64,000 nt of DNA from Oscheius tipulae (Eukaryota > Nematoda > Chromadorea > Rhabditida > Rhabditidae): assembly GCA_037178975.1 (NCBI GenBank), contig JASJZH010000004.1, positions 372,001 to 436,000 of the forward strand, given 5' to 3'. The position numbers were made by a program, and so were the translations under genes. Each line of letters opens with the position of its first letter. Positions within the stretch are counted from its first letter, which is position 1. This document shows, one piece after another, positions 50,771 through 63,656 of this stretch. Below the pieces are notes generated by a model, which ran no database searches, was not told where the DNA came from, and worked only from the letters and a program-made list of their open reading frames with translations.

Positions 50771-53043
50771 CTTTTTTCTAGTGCAAAATCTTGTTGTTTT
50801 CTGGCGAAAAACAAGCGAGAGACAAGAAAATGACCAAAGATGTGAAGAGAAGGTCTTTATCATATAACATAATGGTTCTTATCAATATGCCTGATTTTTT
50901 GTCTTGTTTATGACTAAGTATGGCAGAAACTCACTAAATCTAACCCCTCGACACATTGCTAAGGTTTAACTACATAAGCGAAACGCTGGGAAAAAGAGAA
51001 AAAAGGCAAGAAAAGATGAGCTTCGATATTCTTCTTGAAGTATTCAGCCGACTTTTTGCTGTAGTTTACAGCAAGTCCAGTATCCCAGGACCAAAATAAG
51101 ACGCGGAAACAATATGAAGAGTGGGAAATAACAGCTAAATGAGGAGAAACAGATGGAGTGCTATACAGAGAGCATTTTTAGTCTGATATTTTGCATATGA
51201 ACATTTTATAGATTCTTTCCAACTGTTATTGCATTAGTTTTTGTCAATTACAGGTGAGACACAAGTAAACGGAAAGGACAAAGAAGTTTCGAAATGCAGG
51301 GAAGCCGAATTTTGAACGCTGCACAACGTTTCCGTTGCCACGCCATTCACCCAGTACATCTTCATCTATAGTCTGTTCACAAAAAAAACAACCAAACGAC
51401 CAGGCATCGCGGGCTTTTTTTGGTGCGGATTCAAACAGCTCAAAATTGATCAGAATTTCAATAAGTTCATCTTTTCAATCAATTTTCTTCGTCTTTTACA
51501 TCGTTTTTCTCCATTTTCGCTTGTTTTAACCGGAATATTCTGTTTTAACAAAAAACAAAACGGAAATATAGCTAAAAATACGGGAAAAGATGAAATTGTT
51601 TGATGAACGAAATACTTGAAGCTAGTTTTTAGCCCTTTGAATCCGCGCCAAAAAAAAGCCCGCGATGCCTGGTCGTTTGGTTGTTTTTTGTGAACAGACT
51701 ATAAACCGAAAGGATTTGCTATTTTCTCAATGGATATATACGTTTCCGGGGTAGTTCTCACCAAATTTTCACTCAGAAAGTGAAAAAAAAATGACTGGGT
51801 TATTTCGAAAAATGCAAAGCCAGTAATAAACGTTGAAAACTAAAGGACTGTGGGCCAAGTGCGCCCGTTCCGAACTACCGTATCCGATTTCAAAATCATC
51901 AGCCGGTCGAATTTTCCAGGTGTCCTTCTTCCTTTTTGCTCTTCACTCACGTCATTTTGCTTCATTTTTTTGTCAAATTTCTACCTGGTTCGTTGCTTTA
52001 TTCGATTCCGCGTTATTTTCTTACTCATAAGCACTAAAAATAAGCTCAGAAACGTCGCACAACCTTGAAATTCACCCACCCATTGATACCCTAATTTCCG
52101 GCCGATTTCTCCTCGTTTTCTCACCATTTCTTCTCGAAAACACTTTATTGGGAGGCTGTTTAAGGGTTGCCAGTTGGTTGAGCTGGAAGTTTACCAAGTA
52201 AGCCGCAAAAGAGGTCATCTTCCCCAGGCCGGTGCAGTCAGACCTCGTGAGTGCCATTTCGTCCGTTTTCGCCTTAACCCCCAGCTTGTTTTCCTCATCA
52301 GCACGCTGTTTGTCTGTAACCACGGACTAGATAGCGCTAAAGCAATATGAGATCGTTATTTTGACCAATAGGGGCCCCTTCTGTGTTGTTTTCAGCTCGC
52401 ACTATTGATTCTGCCTCGTTTTTGTGCTTCCATTGGCTGCTAGAGGATTGTGAAGCTGTCTAATTTCCCCAAGCTGTTTGTTTATCGCTTCTTTCGCGAT
52501 TTTTTGCCGTTTTTGTCTCGGTCGAGTCTTACCAGTCGGCTAAATAGCGTGTAATTGTCTCTGAGTCATTATTTTGGATGCACTAGGAATAGCAGATCAT
52601 TTTTGCGGACTTCTAATCCGTGCATCGTATCCAGAAGCATTCACTCCTTATCCGAAGCCTTCCAAACCGGAAAATCCTTCAAAATCGCATTCCGCAGCCT
52701 TTTGTCGATTTCTGTACGCAATTGCGTATCTCTCCTAGTTACATTTTCGCTGCAACATCAGATTTAAGAGCTCTTTAGTCGCGTGCCTGTCAGCTGATTT
52801 TCATAGCCCACGCGTTCAATTTTTTTTTACCTATTTTCCCGTCCAAATTCTAACAATTTAGCCGCTTTTCGGCTGTGCATCTTTTTCACATTTTTTTCCC
52901 ATAAAACCTGTCGTCTAGCACGAAAATCTCACTTTTTTTTAATGTAAAAAATAGTTGCATAACTCATTTGTGTTTGCCGTCCTAGGCACTAGCCTCCTAT
53001 CCAATCTCCAAGATCCTTCCATCTTTCCCCTATTTCAGCACTC
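50771..53043. promoter_or_regulatory. Divergent SNRPF/UBA1 upstream region with MITE
   Basis: About 2.3 kb between two divergently transcribed housekeeping genes, so promoters for both should lie here. It contains the MITE at 51369-51701. No TATA box, tract or binding site can be named with confidence. No coding sequence is supported. Confidence 0.4.
51369..51701. mobile_element. 333-bp MITE with ~66-bp terminal inverted repeats and TA target duplication
   Basis: Left arm 51369-51435 begins TAGTCTGTTCACAAAAAAAA; right arm ends TTTTTTGTGAACAGACTA at 51701. Inner arm words CGACCAGGCATCGCGGGC and GCCCGCGATGCCTGGTCG are exact complements. The arms match over about 66 bp with few differences. TA flanks both ends (51367-51368 and 51702-51703). 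The interior is AT-rich and codes for nothing. This fits a non-autonomous Tc1/mariner-superfamily element. Its ends differ from those of the 23679-24948 transposon. Confidence 0.92.
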
Positions 53044-56000
53044 ATGATGGGTTTAGCAGCAACGGAAGTGGCTTCAATCGCTACATCGCCGCCGTCGAAG
53101 AAGACCAAACTGCTCGAGACGACCAACACGACTACCGCAGCTCAACAGGAAGGCCAACAGGTTCGTTTATTTCAAATCGTTCAAATTGGCGCGTGTTACC
53201 ATGGGAAACGGGGCTCTCTCTCAAAGGAAGGGGTAATATTATCTGGCCGTGAAATGAGAGAGATGCACTCCTATGCTTGACTCTCTCTCTCTTTCTATGT
53301 ATCGTCAGTTTCTTCAGATGTTCTGGGTATGGTAGTTTTTGCTCTCTAAAAGCCAGGAAAAAAGGTATGGGTCCAGTTGACCGAGTTGCTCCCATTTCAG
53401 ACCAGTTTCTCCCCTGTTTTTTTGCCCGCGAGACTCCGAAACAGGATTGAGAAAAGTCTGGTCGGCGATGTTTCTTATGGTAGAGTGGAGGTGATGTGTC
53501 ACTGTCCAAACCCTGTTGACTCACTTTATATTATCTGCTCATTCAATGATTGTTCCCACCTTTGAAATGTGAACGGTTTCGATAGCCTACTCCCGGTTAC
53601 TCTCTTTAGCGACCGCAATCTACCATCATTTTGAGTCGATTAGTCAAAGTTTCTGTCTGATTGGGCTTTAGACCGCTCTTTTCACTCTGCTTTAAAGTGG
53701 TCACTTGAGCACAAAGATTTTCAAGCCTTGACGATATGGCCGTTACAATTTGACTATTTGCTGCAGTGAGGGTCTGCCACCGGCCCCGTGCCAGTGTTGA
53801 CCGGGCGCGCGTCAGTGAGGTACTTTTTCGGGGGAAAGACAAAGTAACAAAGCAAACATGTTACCATTTTGAACATAAGCTTGGTATAGCTTAACTAGGT
53901 TATGTTCAAAATGGGTGCCAAGGTTTTTTTTCATCACCCCCTGAAAATGCGCGCTGCTGACACGGGCCCCGTTTCCAACCCAAACTACAGCTCTTGTTCT
54001 TTTCGCGCTTTCGCCCTAACAATACAGTCTCACTTGGTTAGGCGGCTTTCCGGAGTTTTAGTTGTTAAAAATTCGGCTATAAATTGCGGTGGAAACTCCT
54101 CAGAGACCAGGAGGATCCGATTCTAGATGTCCTAGAAATCTTGTTCCTCAAAGTTTTCGGACTGTTAAATGGTCTCAGTAAGCTGTAAGACTCGTAGCTT
54201 CGAGCGGGAGAACTTTCAAAGTTTGTAACGTAACCGGTTGCCATATAGGGCGATAAAAGTTCTCCTCCCTTCCTGATCATCTCTTTCAGAACACCAACAA
54301 CAAGATGCCTGCAGCCAACATGACCACTGGTGGCGGCGGCGGGGGAGCCCAGCCGATGGAGACGGACAGTGCTGCCGATGCCCTCGATACGAATCTCTAC
54401 AGTCGTCAGATCTACGCGCTCGGCGAGTCGGCCATGCTTCATCTGCGTAGTGCCAACGTGCTCGTTTCTGGCCTGGGCAGCGTCGGTGTAGAGGTGGCCA
54501 AAAATCTCATTCTCGCAGGTTAGTTCAATATTTGTCCATTTTTTAAAAGTTATAATGTCCAGGAGTGCGCAAGGTGACGATCCACGACACGAAGATGGCC
54601 AGCTACAACGATCTCTCGGCCCAATACTACCTCACCGAGCAGGATCTGGGCAAGAACCGTGCCGAGCAGAGCTACGAGAAGCTGGCCGAGCTCAACGACA
54701 GCGTCGAGACTAAATCCCACAGCAGTCCGCTCACCGAGGACTTCATTTCCAAGGAGAATTTTGATGTGAGTGAGACTTTTTTTTTTGGATAAGGAGCCTT
54801 CTCCGTCCGGTTCTAGAGGCCTAAAAGCTTTCTAAAAGCTCTTGGACCTACTTTGAAGTCTCTTTATCATTTTATATTTATTCATTTATTCTAAAAAGTT
54901 CTGAAAGTATCTAGCATCCGTGGCAGGAAACTTCAGCGATATTGTAAGGTTATTCACTAGTGTTGAGCTTGTAATATATATACATTTTCACTTTATCGGC
55001 CCAGTAAGGATGCCACAAACTTGAGCAAAACCCCTAGTGAATCTCTGGGTGTTCCCAGAATTTCTTGTTTGTATTTGGCCCCTCATAAAAACATGAAACT
55101 CTGATGGGAATGTTTTTTTCTAGATCTATTTTGAAGCTTTTCTCTTGGTTTGAGCCGTCAAAAAACTCCTAAATTTGCTAAAACCCATAAGGAAAGAGTC
55201 TGGAATCTCCCAGAGACTCCTCCCTTGCTGGGGTCGATGTTCATAAAAAGTCACCCGATCTGTGGCCAAAATCCAGGGAAAGGGATCTAGAAATTTTCTT
55301 TTTCTTGGAGCTGAATGTGCAGAAAACGACGAAAACAGCGGAAATCTAGTAGAACTGTCAGTAAATCCTCACGAAACTTGTATTATTGCCTCTCTTCTTT
55401 TCCGGAACGTTAGCAAACTTTGTTAATCTAATTACAACTTTTGTAGCTCTCCAAAGTTAAATTTCAGACGTTTTGACATGTCAAGGCAACTTAAGATAGC
55501 TTTGACTTTCACTCTTTGCTGTTTAGTTGTGCTGGGAGGTTGAGTCTTTGGCCATAAGGTCCATAAGTTAGGATTTGAGATAATATATCAGGGAAAACGG
55601 TTCCATAGTGACTAAATTTCGTAAAAAGGCACTTTTGGACGTACAATACCCTATAAACACCCGCGAAGATATTAGAAAGTGGAAGAAAGGGTTATAGAAA
55701 TCTATGTCTAAATCTATGCGTTTGTTTCCTAGACCGTTCAGACTCATATTATTTCTGTTTCGAGTAGTTACAGAGATGTCAAGAAGCATCATACTCTAAG
55801 TGTTTTGGAACAGCAACTTTACGGCCTTATTTCTCAGAACAATAATCGCAGACAAAACACATTGTAGAGACACCACCGTGATCAGCGAACCCTATTATCA
55901 TCCACCAAAAATAAACCGATTTTTTTTTCAGCTCATCGTTCTCACCGACAGTCCCCGCAGTCAGCAGCTGGCCCTGGCAGAGTGGACCCGAGCTCATGGT

Positions 56001-59000
56001 AAACGTCTGATCCTGGCCGATGCTCGTGGCCTCTTCAGCTACATTTTCACGGATCTCGGGGACAAGTTCAAGATCGAGGACAAGAACGGTGAGCACTGCA
56101 AGGAATTCCACATTGAGCATATCAACGAGCTCGGCGATGTCACCACCCTGGAAAACACGATGCACGGTCTGGAGGACGGCGACTATGTCACGTTCAGCGA
56201 GCTCAAAGGCATGACCAGTCTCAACAACTGTCAGCCGCTCAAGATCACCGTCAAGAGTGGGTTTTTTGCTTCTTCTTTAAGAGTTTTTGGGGGGTAGGAG
56301 AGGAACAGAAACAGACAAGTTGTCAGAAATGGTGACAAAATACTGTAGACTGCTAGTTTGACAGGAACTAAATGATAGCGGATGAGTCGAGAAACAGCTG
56401 GTTAATGACAGTGACAAAGACGGACCTAAGGAAAGACATTTACAGAGACAAATTGGCAGCTAGAATGACAGAAGCAGGACTGACATGAGGAACGACGCCC
56501 TCAATCTGGTAGAGATACGTAGTCAAAGAGATAGTAGCAGGATCAGAGGCAGAATGACATGAAAAGCAAGCGCTGACCGTTGAAACTTAGAAAATGTTAT
56601 GTACAAAAGTTGATTTAACAGCGACAGTGACTGACAGAAGGGTCCACCTGTTGATTTTGCTTGGGTTGCGAAAAATTTCCACTCTGCCTATATCGGCTAT
56701 GGCAGAGATCTGTTGACCACTGCGGCACACTGAAACTTTTATAGTGAACAAGTTGAAAGAAAGGGGGACAGACATCGACAGGAGACCGGCAGTTTGACAC
56801 AGTATGTCATCGATGGAGTAAGCTGGATAGGATGAATGGAAGACAGAATGACTGCCAGGAACCGGGAAAAGAGACAGATAAAAATCTGTCTAGATGACAT
56901 GAGTACAAGAATTAAATGTCCCATTTTCAGAGCCGCACGTCTTCTCGATCGGCGAGGACGCAGTTCGCGGTCTCGACGCCCACCAGGAAGGCGGTCGCTG
57001 TCGCCAGGTCAAAGTGCCGTCCTTTATCTCGCACAAGCCGCTGGCCGCCAGTCTCGAGGCTCCCGACCACGTCATCTGGGACTTTGCCAAATTCGACTTC
57101 CCCGATCAGCTCCACCAGCTCTGGGCTGCCCTGTACCGCTTTGAGGCTGAGCATGGTCACACGCCTGCTCCTAGAAGTGATGCCGACATGGAAAAATTGC
57201 GCCAGCTGGTCAAGGGAGACGTCGACGAGAAACTGCTCAAGACTTTCGCTCATCAGGTACTTTTAATCCATAGCCCAAAAAAAGTTGATTTTAGGCCTCA
57301 GGAAATCTCGTCACGGTGGCCTCGGTAGTTGGAGGAATAGCCGCCCAGGAGGCCATGAAGGCCCTGACGCATCACACCACACCGTTAAGCCAATGGCTCT
57401 ACATTGACCATCTGGATGCCCTGCCCGGAGACTGGAACAGCTTCGACAATGCCAAGCTGACAGAGGCCGACTGCGCTCCGGTTCGTTTCTTTTTTTTTTT
57501 TTTAGTCAAAAATTGAAATTTTTGCAACTTTTTTTACAGCTAAAATTAGTAGGAAGCTACAGTTTCAATCAAACAAGTACTGACTCTAAAGGAGGAATTT
57601 CTGATTCCTCATTCAACGTACTTTTGTCCAACGTATCAGTAGGTTAAATATCTATCTTTTTAGAGCAGAAAGTTAGCCTATAGATTTCTACTTTGTAAAA
57701 ATTTCTAGAAGTCGTAGATTCGTGTTCTCCAGGGAATCTGTAGGCAGTATAATAGCTATTTTTATTTATTATTACGTTTTTCAAGTCTATGTGACTAGTG
57801 TAGATCTCAAGATTTTCCATTCTTCGGCATCTCGGTGCCACCAATCCGTGCCCGCTAACTTTCGAATCTCGTCTTCCCATCGTTGACGCCTCCCGCCTCT
57901 AGATCTTTTGCCTTCAAGTGGTGTCCATTCGGTAATAGTCCTGGTCCATCTGTTTCCATTCATCTGTGTTATCTTTTCCACCCAGGTCGTCTTGAGACAA
58001 AGTATCCTCTCTTCAGAATCTTACCAATATACCATTCTGCCAAAATTAACTCCTACGTTTTGCAGAGAAACAGTCGCTACGACGGTCAGGCAGCCGTCTT
58101 CGGCTGGCCCTACCAAGAAGCCCTGTTCCAGCAGCGCTGGTTCATCGTCGGAGCCGGCGCCATTGGCTGCGAGCTTCTGAAGAACTTTGCGATGATGGGA
58201 ATTGGCTGCGGACGGGAAGGACTGATCAAGATCACCGACATGGACCAGATTGAGATCTCGAATCTGAACCGGCAGTTCCTATTCCGTCGTCAGAATGTTG
58301 GCCATAAGAAGAGCGTCTGTGCCGCCAACGCCGTCAAATCCTTCAATCCGGACGTCAATATTGAGGCGCTAGCTGAGCGCGTCGGAGCCGATACGGAGCA
58401 GATCTTCAACGACGAATTTTTCGGCAAGCTGAACGGAGTTGCCAACGCCCTGGATAACGTCGATGCTCGTGGGTTTCTTGGCTTCATTTTGGTGTAAAAA
58501 TCACTTTTTCTTGGGCTGATAAACGAGATAACATAATGCTTCATTTTCAGGCAGATACATGGATCGCCGCTGCGTCTACTACCGCCTGCCTCTCCTCGAG
58601 TCCGGGACGATGGGAACCAAGGGCAATACCCAGGTTGTCTATCCCTTCCTCACCGAGTCTTATGGGTGAGTTTTTGTCTTGTTTTTTTTGCTTAGTTTCA
58701 CATAAATGACGATGAAAGTTGAAATAGAGTTTGGTTACTATTGCGAGACTTTTAGATAGCTTTTAGTGTGAGATTTCGCGGGGAAATTGCTCAAAGGTAT
58801 TCTAAAAGTGAACGGCTACCCTATCATGATTGTCTAACATTGAGAGCTATTGGTGTGTGATCTTCCAAAATTGAAATTTGGGCCATTTTGTTCAGTCTAC
58901 TGCCATCGAAACACGGTAAAGGTTATAATCAGTTTTTGGGCATTTTATTGATACCGAGAAATTTTTGATGTATGAAAAACATCGCAATAAGCATCAAAAC

Positions 59001-61834
59001 TCTAACATTACTCGTGAAACTCCTAGATATACCTCTTTCTTTCGCCAAATGCTAGTCAAAAACAATAAAATAAACGCCAAATCCTTCCCTTGCATGATTC
59101 GGCCAACAGATGCCTATATTTCGTATGTCATTCCTCCCCTAAAAACTACTAATATTCTCAATTCCAGATCCTCCGTGGACCCGCCGGAGAAGGACATCCC
59201 GATCTGCACCCTGAAGAACTTCCCTCACGAGATTCAGCACACGATTCAGTGGGCTCGCGAGCTTTTCGAGGGTCTATTCACCGGTCCTGCCGAGACCACG
59301 AATCGGTTTCTCGAGGACGAGCGCGGCTTCCTGGACAGCCTGGAGCAGCACAATCCGTCTCAGAGGGCCCAGATGCTTCAGCAGGTCAAGGAGATGCTCA
59401 TTGACTTCAAGCCGGCCTCGAGCGGGGACAGTGTCAAGTGGGCCAGACAACTCTTCCAAGTAGGCATCTTTTTCTACTCCTAGTTTTTTTTTTCACAAGT
59501 TTCGGTTTATAGTCGGAACGCTAACCGACTGCGCTACGCCGGCGAGTTTTCGTAGAAAACAGATGAAGTTAGATAATGACATAAAGCATTGAGATGATGA
59601 CAGTGAGGGAAGCTCGCTTCAAGGACCTGAGAAAGGTGTATCAGAACCTCAAAAAGTTGAACAAATTGGGCCTGATCCGGACTCGAAATCCGCTGAGAAA
59701 ATAGATTAAAAATGTGTCCTAAAACGTTTGATTTTAGTGAGGAAGGCTCTTGCTGTCTTTTCCATTGTTTTTATTACAAAATACCCTTGTTTTCAGGAGC
59801 ACTACCATAACAACATCGCCCAGATGTTGCACAGCTTCCCCCCGGATCAGGTCACGGATGCCGGTGCGCGTTTCTGGTCGGGAACGAAGCGCTGTCCGCA
59901 CACCCTGAATTGGGATCCGACCCAACCCGAACATCTGCATTTCGTCTACGCTGCCTCGATCCTCCACAGCCAAATGTACGGGATGCATCCGATTCTCGAC
60001 GCGGAGAAGGTCGTTGAGGTATTTTGGCTTTTTTTTTCTCCAAAAATTGCATTTTTAGATTGCCAAAACGGTCCACATCGAGCCATTCAGCGCGAAAAGC
60101 GGCGTGAAGATTGCTGTCACCGACGAGGAGCATCGCAATCAGGCCGAATCCTCGACGGGAGATGATGAGGAGGATAGTATGCGCAATATCCGATTGGCTC
60201 TGGCTCGTGTCAATGCCAGAGATACCCCGAGACTCGTTCCTATCGACTTTGAGAAGGTAGGGCAGCTACTTGTTTTACTTGAAAGTCGAGAAAACATAGA
60301 TTTAGTGGTAACGTTGGAGTAGAGATATCTTTCAAAAAATTGAACTCAAATTTACGACGAAAGAAGTTTGTTTTCCAAAACGACAATTTCAATCTTTTGA
60401 ACATGCAGTTCTTGTGAGTCTACTTTTCGCATCGGTAGCACGTTTTTGAGTCGAGAAAACGCGAAAAAGTTGAACAATTGGGTCTGGTCCGGGCCCGGAA
60501 TTTCAATTTCAATCCTACTATTCGCTCTCTTGGTAGTGTTATAAATAGAAAAAGATGTATATTTCCGCATAAGACGACAGTTCAAAAAAAAAAGCTTTAT
60601 GATTTCCTCACTATTTTCCAGCCCAGAGAACCTTCCAAGAACACAACAAAAACCCTCTTGTTTCCAGGACGACGACAGCAACCACCACATGGAATTCATC
60701 ACGGCTGCCTCGAACCTGCGCGCGGAGAACTATGACATTGCACCTGCGGATCGCATGAAGACAAAGCAGATTGCCGGTCGCATCATACCGGCTCTGGCCA
60801 CGACCACAGCCGCTGTGGCCGGGCTCGTCTGCACCGAGCTGTACAAGACTGTCGATCGTGACGGGATCAGCAAGACGCCGCTGGAGCGCTTCAAGAACGG
60901 CTTCATCAATCTGGCCCTGCCGTTTTTCGGCTTCTCCGAACCGATCGCAGCCCCCAAGAAGAAGTACGCCGACACCGAATTCACGCTGTGGGATCGTCTG
61001 GAGCTCAAGGGTCCCAAGACGATGCAGGAGATGCTCAACTGGTTCAGGGTTAGTCTTTTTGACTGCTTTTGGATGAAAACCACGAATTTTTTTTATAGAT
61101 GGAAATGGATATATATATCACTGGAATTTTAGGACACGACGACTCTGGAAGCGGACATGGTCTCCTCGGGTGTCAGTCTCATCTACTCTACCTTCACCCT
61201 AAATGCTCAGAAGAAAGCCGATCGACTGGCTAAGGAGTGAGTCTTGTTGAATGTCTTACTAAAAATTGGTTAAATACGGGAGAAAATCGCCAATATTTCT
61301 TTGCTGCTACGTTTTGCTTTTTTGGTTACTTCAAATTTTTCTCGATTCTTTACTACTAATAGGTGTAGTTTTTCATGTTGATCATGAAAACAGTTTGAGA
61401 GAGCTATAAAATCGCGCTCTATAACGCTCAAAAACGTTGGTATTCTCTTAGAAATCGAAAGATTTCATTTTACGCGTTTCGCACCAAGTTTGAAACTTGG
61501 TAAATCGACCAGTAATTTGAATGCCATCTTCGGAAATCTGGATACTTTCAATGTTTAAAACGCCAAAAAAAACATGAAAATGCTCCCTAAATGATCTGTT
61601 TGAAGCCTGTGTTCTTTTGTAGATCTTTCAGCCGTAAAAACAGCAAAAATCGATCCTATTCTTCGTCCGAAAATTGCCCTAAAAGAATCATTTTCTTCCA
61701 GAATCCGTGCCGTCGTCGAAGAGGTCAGTAAGACGCCAATTCCGAGCTGGCAGCGCGGCATCACGATCGAGATCATGGCCGCCGATGCTGATGGCAACGA
61801 CGTCGACACCCCGTACCTTCTTTACATCCTCTAA
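53044..61834 (+). CDS. UBA1: Ubiquitin-activating enzyme E1
   Basis: Fourteen exons: 53044-53160, 54290-54518, 54563-54765, 55932-56256, 56931-57256, 57295-57480, 58066-58468, 58551-58665, 59168-59459, 59797-60018, 60059-60256, 60668-61048, 61133-61236, 61702-61834; about 1077 aa versus 1058 in human. Phases agree throughout. It activates ubiquitin with ATP and passes it to E2 enzymes (cytosol and nucleus). Seen: inactive adenylation half ([25 protein letters not shown]), FCCH region, active ThiF half ([13 protein letters not shown] near residue 491; [17 protein letters not shown]), catalytic Cys in [10 protein letters not shown] near residue 647, catalytic-cysteine domain, and a C-terminal ubiquitin-fold domain ending DTPYLLYIL. 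The exon 4-5 join reads KKP. Introns hold a LINE tail, a hairpin and a tRNA-like piece. Exons are GC-richer than introns. Confidence 0.97.
53863..53916. repeat. Short palindrome in UBA1 intron 1
   Basis: ACCATTTTGAACATAA (53863) pairs with TTATGTTCAAAATGGGT (53900) across a 21-nt loop. About 16 bp pair with one mismatch. Flanks show weaker complementarity (GTAACA / GGTGCCA), so it could be the core of a decayed foldback element. Confidence 0.6.
57784..57981 (-). mobile_element. LINE 3' tail, reverse-transcriptase C-terminus remnant
   Basis: In UBA1 intron 6, the minus strand from 57981 to 57787 encodes [37 protein letters not shown] and [17 protein letters not shown], then a stop. The order (basic [12 protein letters not shown], then DDIRKLAG-like, then W..A...EEW) is the familiar C-terminal tail of jockey/RTE-type non-LTR retrotransposon ORF2 proteins. 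Only the tail remains, as expected for a 5'-truncated insertion. It is inserted antisense to UBA1. Confidence 0.8.
59504..59543 (-). other. tRNA 5'-half-like sequence in UBA1 intron 9
   Basis: On the minus strand GCCGGCGTAGCGCAGTCGGT then TAGCGTTCCGACTATAAACC resembles acceptor stem, D arm with a perfect A box (TAGCGCAGTCGG) and anticodon arm of a tRNA. No 3' half, T arm or B box follows, so it is not a working tRNA. A tRNA-derived SINE head or tRNA fragment is likely. Confidence 0.5.
59650..59692 (+). repeat. Short repeat shared by UBA1 introns 9 and 11
   Basis: AAAAAGTTGAACAAATTGGG then CCTGATCCGGACTCGAAATC recurs at about 60463-60505 as AAAAAGTTGAACAATTGGGT then CTGGTCCGGGCCCGGAATTT. About 40 nt at roughly 80% identity. 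It may be the other end of the SINE-like material noted nearby, but the two pieces are on opposite strands. Confidence 0.5.
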
Positions 61835-63656
61835 ATGAGAGAGAACTGCTCTTCTTCGTCTCCTCACCGTGTGTGCACTTACCGGTTTCCCTCGTTTTAT
61901 TTATACCACCAGTTTCTTTGTAGGGAGCTGTCTCCCTTTTCTTCCCCCGATTCCAGTCATGTTGATTGTCTCTCTCCCCCGGCTTATGTGATTTTACGAA
62001 AACCCACGCTCCTCCTTTTTGTGTATAATATTTTTTTAAAGTATGCGAGTAAGTTTGACCGAAAAGTGTTTTGTTTTCGGTTAGAAAAGGAGAAATGGGT
62101 AGTTTACGCAGTTTAGGAGGCCAGAAGCATTTTTGTGAAGTTGGATCACAGCTGGGGTCAGATAGACTTTGTAGGCAACCTTTTTGATCCTATTCTTCGG
62201 TCCGGAGAGTTGCATGTGCGTGTTGGACCACCTGCTGGGAGACGAGGGACCATCTGGAACAGCCTGTGGGTGTGGTGGACGGTCCCAGGAGGATTAATCT
62301 ATTCAAACAAAAGAGGACTCTGAGACGGGGACCAGAGAATCGGCTGTCGGTAGAAGATTCTAGCAATGGTGGGCGTTGCAGCATTTTTCTGTATCAGTAT
62401 TTTTATGCTTCAAGTGATTCATTTATGCAAGGCTTTGGATTTTTCCTGTAAAATTCAGTATTTGGGCCATTGCATCCCCAGATTCTGTATTCGGACGTCC
62501 TGGACTTGGATGAGAAAATTGCAATGGACGGTCTGAAATGCATGGATCCAGGTGGTCGAAAGAGATGACAGAATAGACATCTTTAGATCGCCGATGAGTT
62601 CTCGGACTGCTTTTCATGGGATGGGAGGACGGTTTGAAGAAAGCCTGCTATATATGAATGCAGCAGGCTAGAGAGGAAGGCGAGAGTGGCTTCGAACCAT
62701 TGGGAGCGGCAAGAAAACTCTAGACACCAATTTGTTTCCGACAATAACAATTTTAAAAAAATATTCAGACAGTCCTTTTTTTGTAGTCAACTCCCGCTAT
62801 AGCTGAAAATAAAAACGGGTTTTGTAACGTGGGCAAGCTTCGAGGCAAAAAGATTCATTATAGCGAGAGGTGACTAAAAAAGAATCGCTTGGTTAAGCTG
62901 ATTGCTTCTATAAGGTAGCCGTATTCTTTATACAGTATCTATTTCTCGCATTTCAGTAAAGTGCAACAGTCTTGGTTCGCTCTCTATATCTTTCTTTTGA
63001 CTGTCACTGTCACTCTCCCTGTCTCTGTTACGGTCTCTGTTCTCCAACCTTCCATCTGTCCCCAGAATATGGGTCTACCCTAATGTGGTAATTAGGAGAT
63101 CAACCCTGGATTACTGTAAGCCAATTCGATTTTCTGAATTATATGCATTGACAATTCCGATGCATTTGCACCAGCCAGTCATGCGGAAGTTCGTGAGAGA
63201 TAGATTACAAGAACAAGACCCTAAGAACTGAACTGTCTCTATCTCTCTGTCTCTGTGCCTCTCTGTCCTCTGTCTTACTGTTTCTGCCCCTCCCTGACTT
63301 TCAAACATCCTCATACCGTATAATTACCACCTCCCCTCTCCGCCTAGTCATACTAGCCTGAGTGCTCTTTGTTGTCCTCTCTCTCATTGTTCATTCGTTT
63401 GCAATTTGGCTATCCGCCACCCCCATGATCTGCCTATCCCTCCGAGAGAGTACAGCTGGCCGTGAGAGTGCTGCTGGTCAGAGACCGAGGGTGGTCAGCT
63501 GACCACAGCTGGCTGTCTGCCAGCTGGCTACTGGACAAACACGAGGGGGCCTGGCCCAGTGCCAGAAAAAGGGGGGCGGGAAGGGGCGTCTGGGCGGGGC
63601 TTAGGAGGTTCCTGGAGCGAAAACGACACACACAGCTGACTATAGTTCGTTGAGAG
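61835..63656. other. UBA1 3' region and spacer
   Basis: About 1.8 kb without a supportable gene. It includes the UBA1 3' UTR, a short TIR element (62780-62872), an AGCCTGCT/AGCAGGCT hairpin at about 62640-62670, CT-rich microsatellites (63000-63050 and 63235-63295), and, at 63440-63650, GC-rich sequence with repeated CAGCTGGC/GCTGACC words just upstream of the next gene, its likely promoter. Confidence 0.5.
62780..62872. mobile_element. Tiny TIR element (MITE remnant)
   Basis: TTTTGTAGTCAACTCCCGCT then ATAG at the left pairs with ATTATAGCGAGAGGTGACTA then AAAAAA at the right, with a few mismatches over about 24 bp around a 45-nt centre. AGTCAACTCCCGCTATA-type ends are typical of pogo/Tc1-like DNA transposons. 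Boundaries are approximate. Confidence 0.55.

Noticed and set aside
59504-59543. Functional tRNA gene
   Set aside because: Only the 5' half is present; no T arm, B box or 3' acceptor strand follows.
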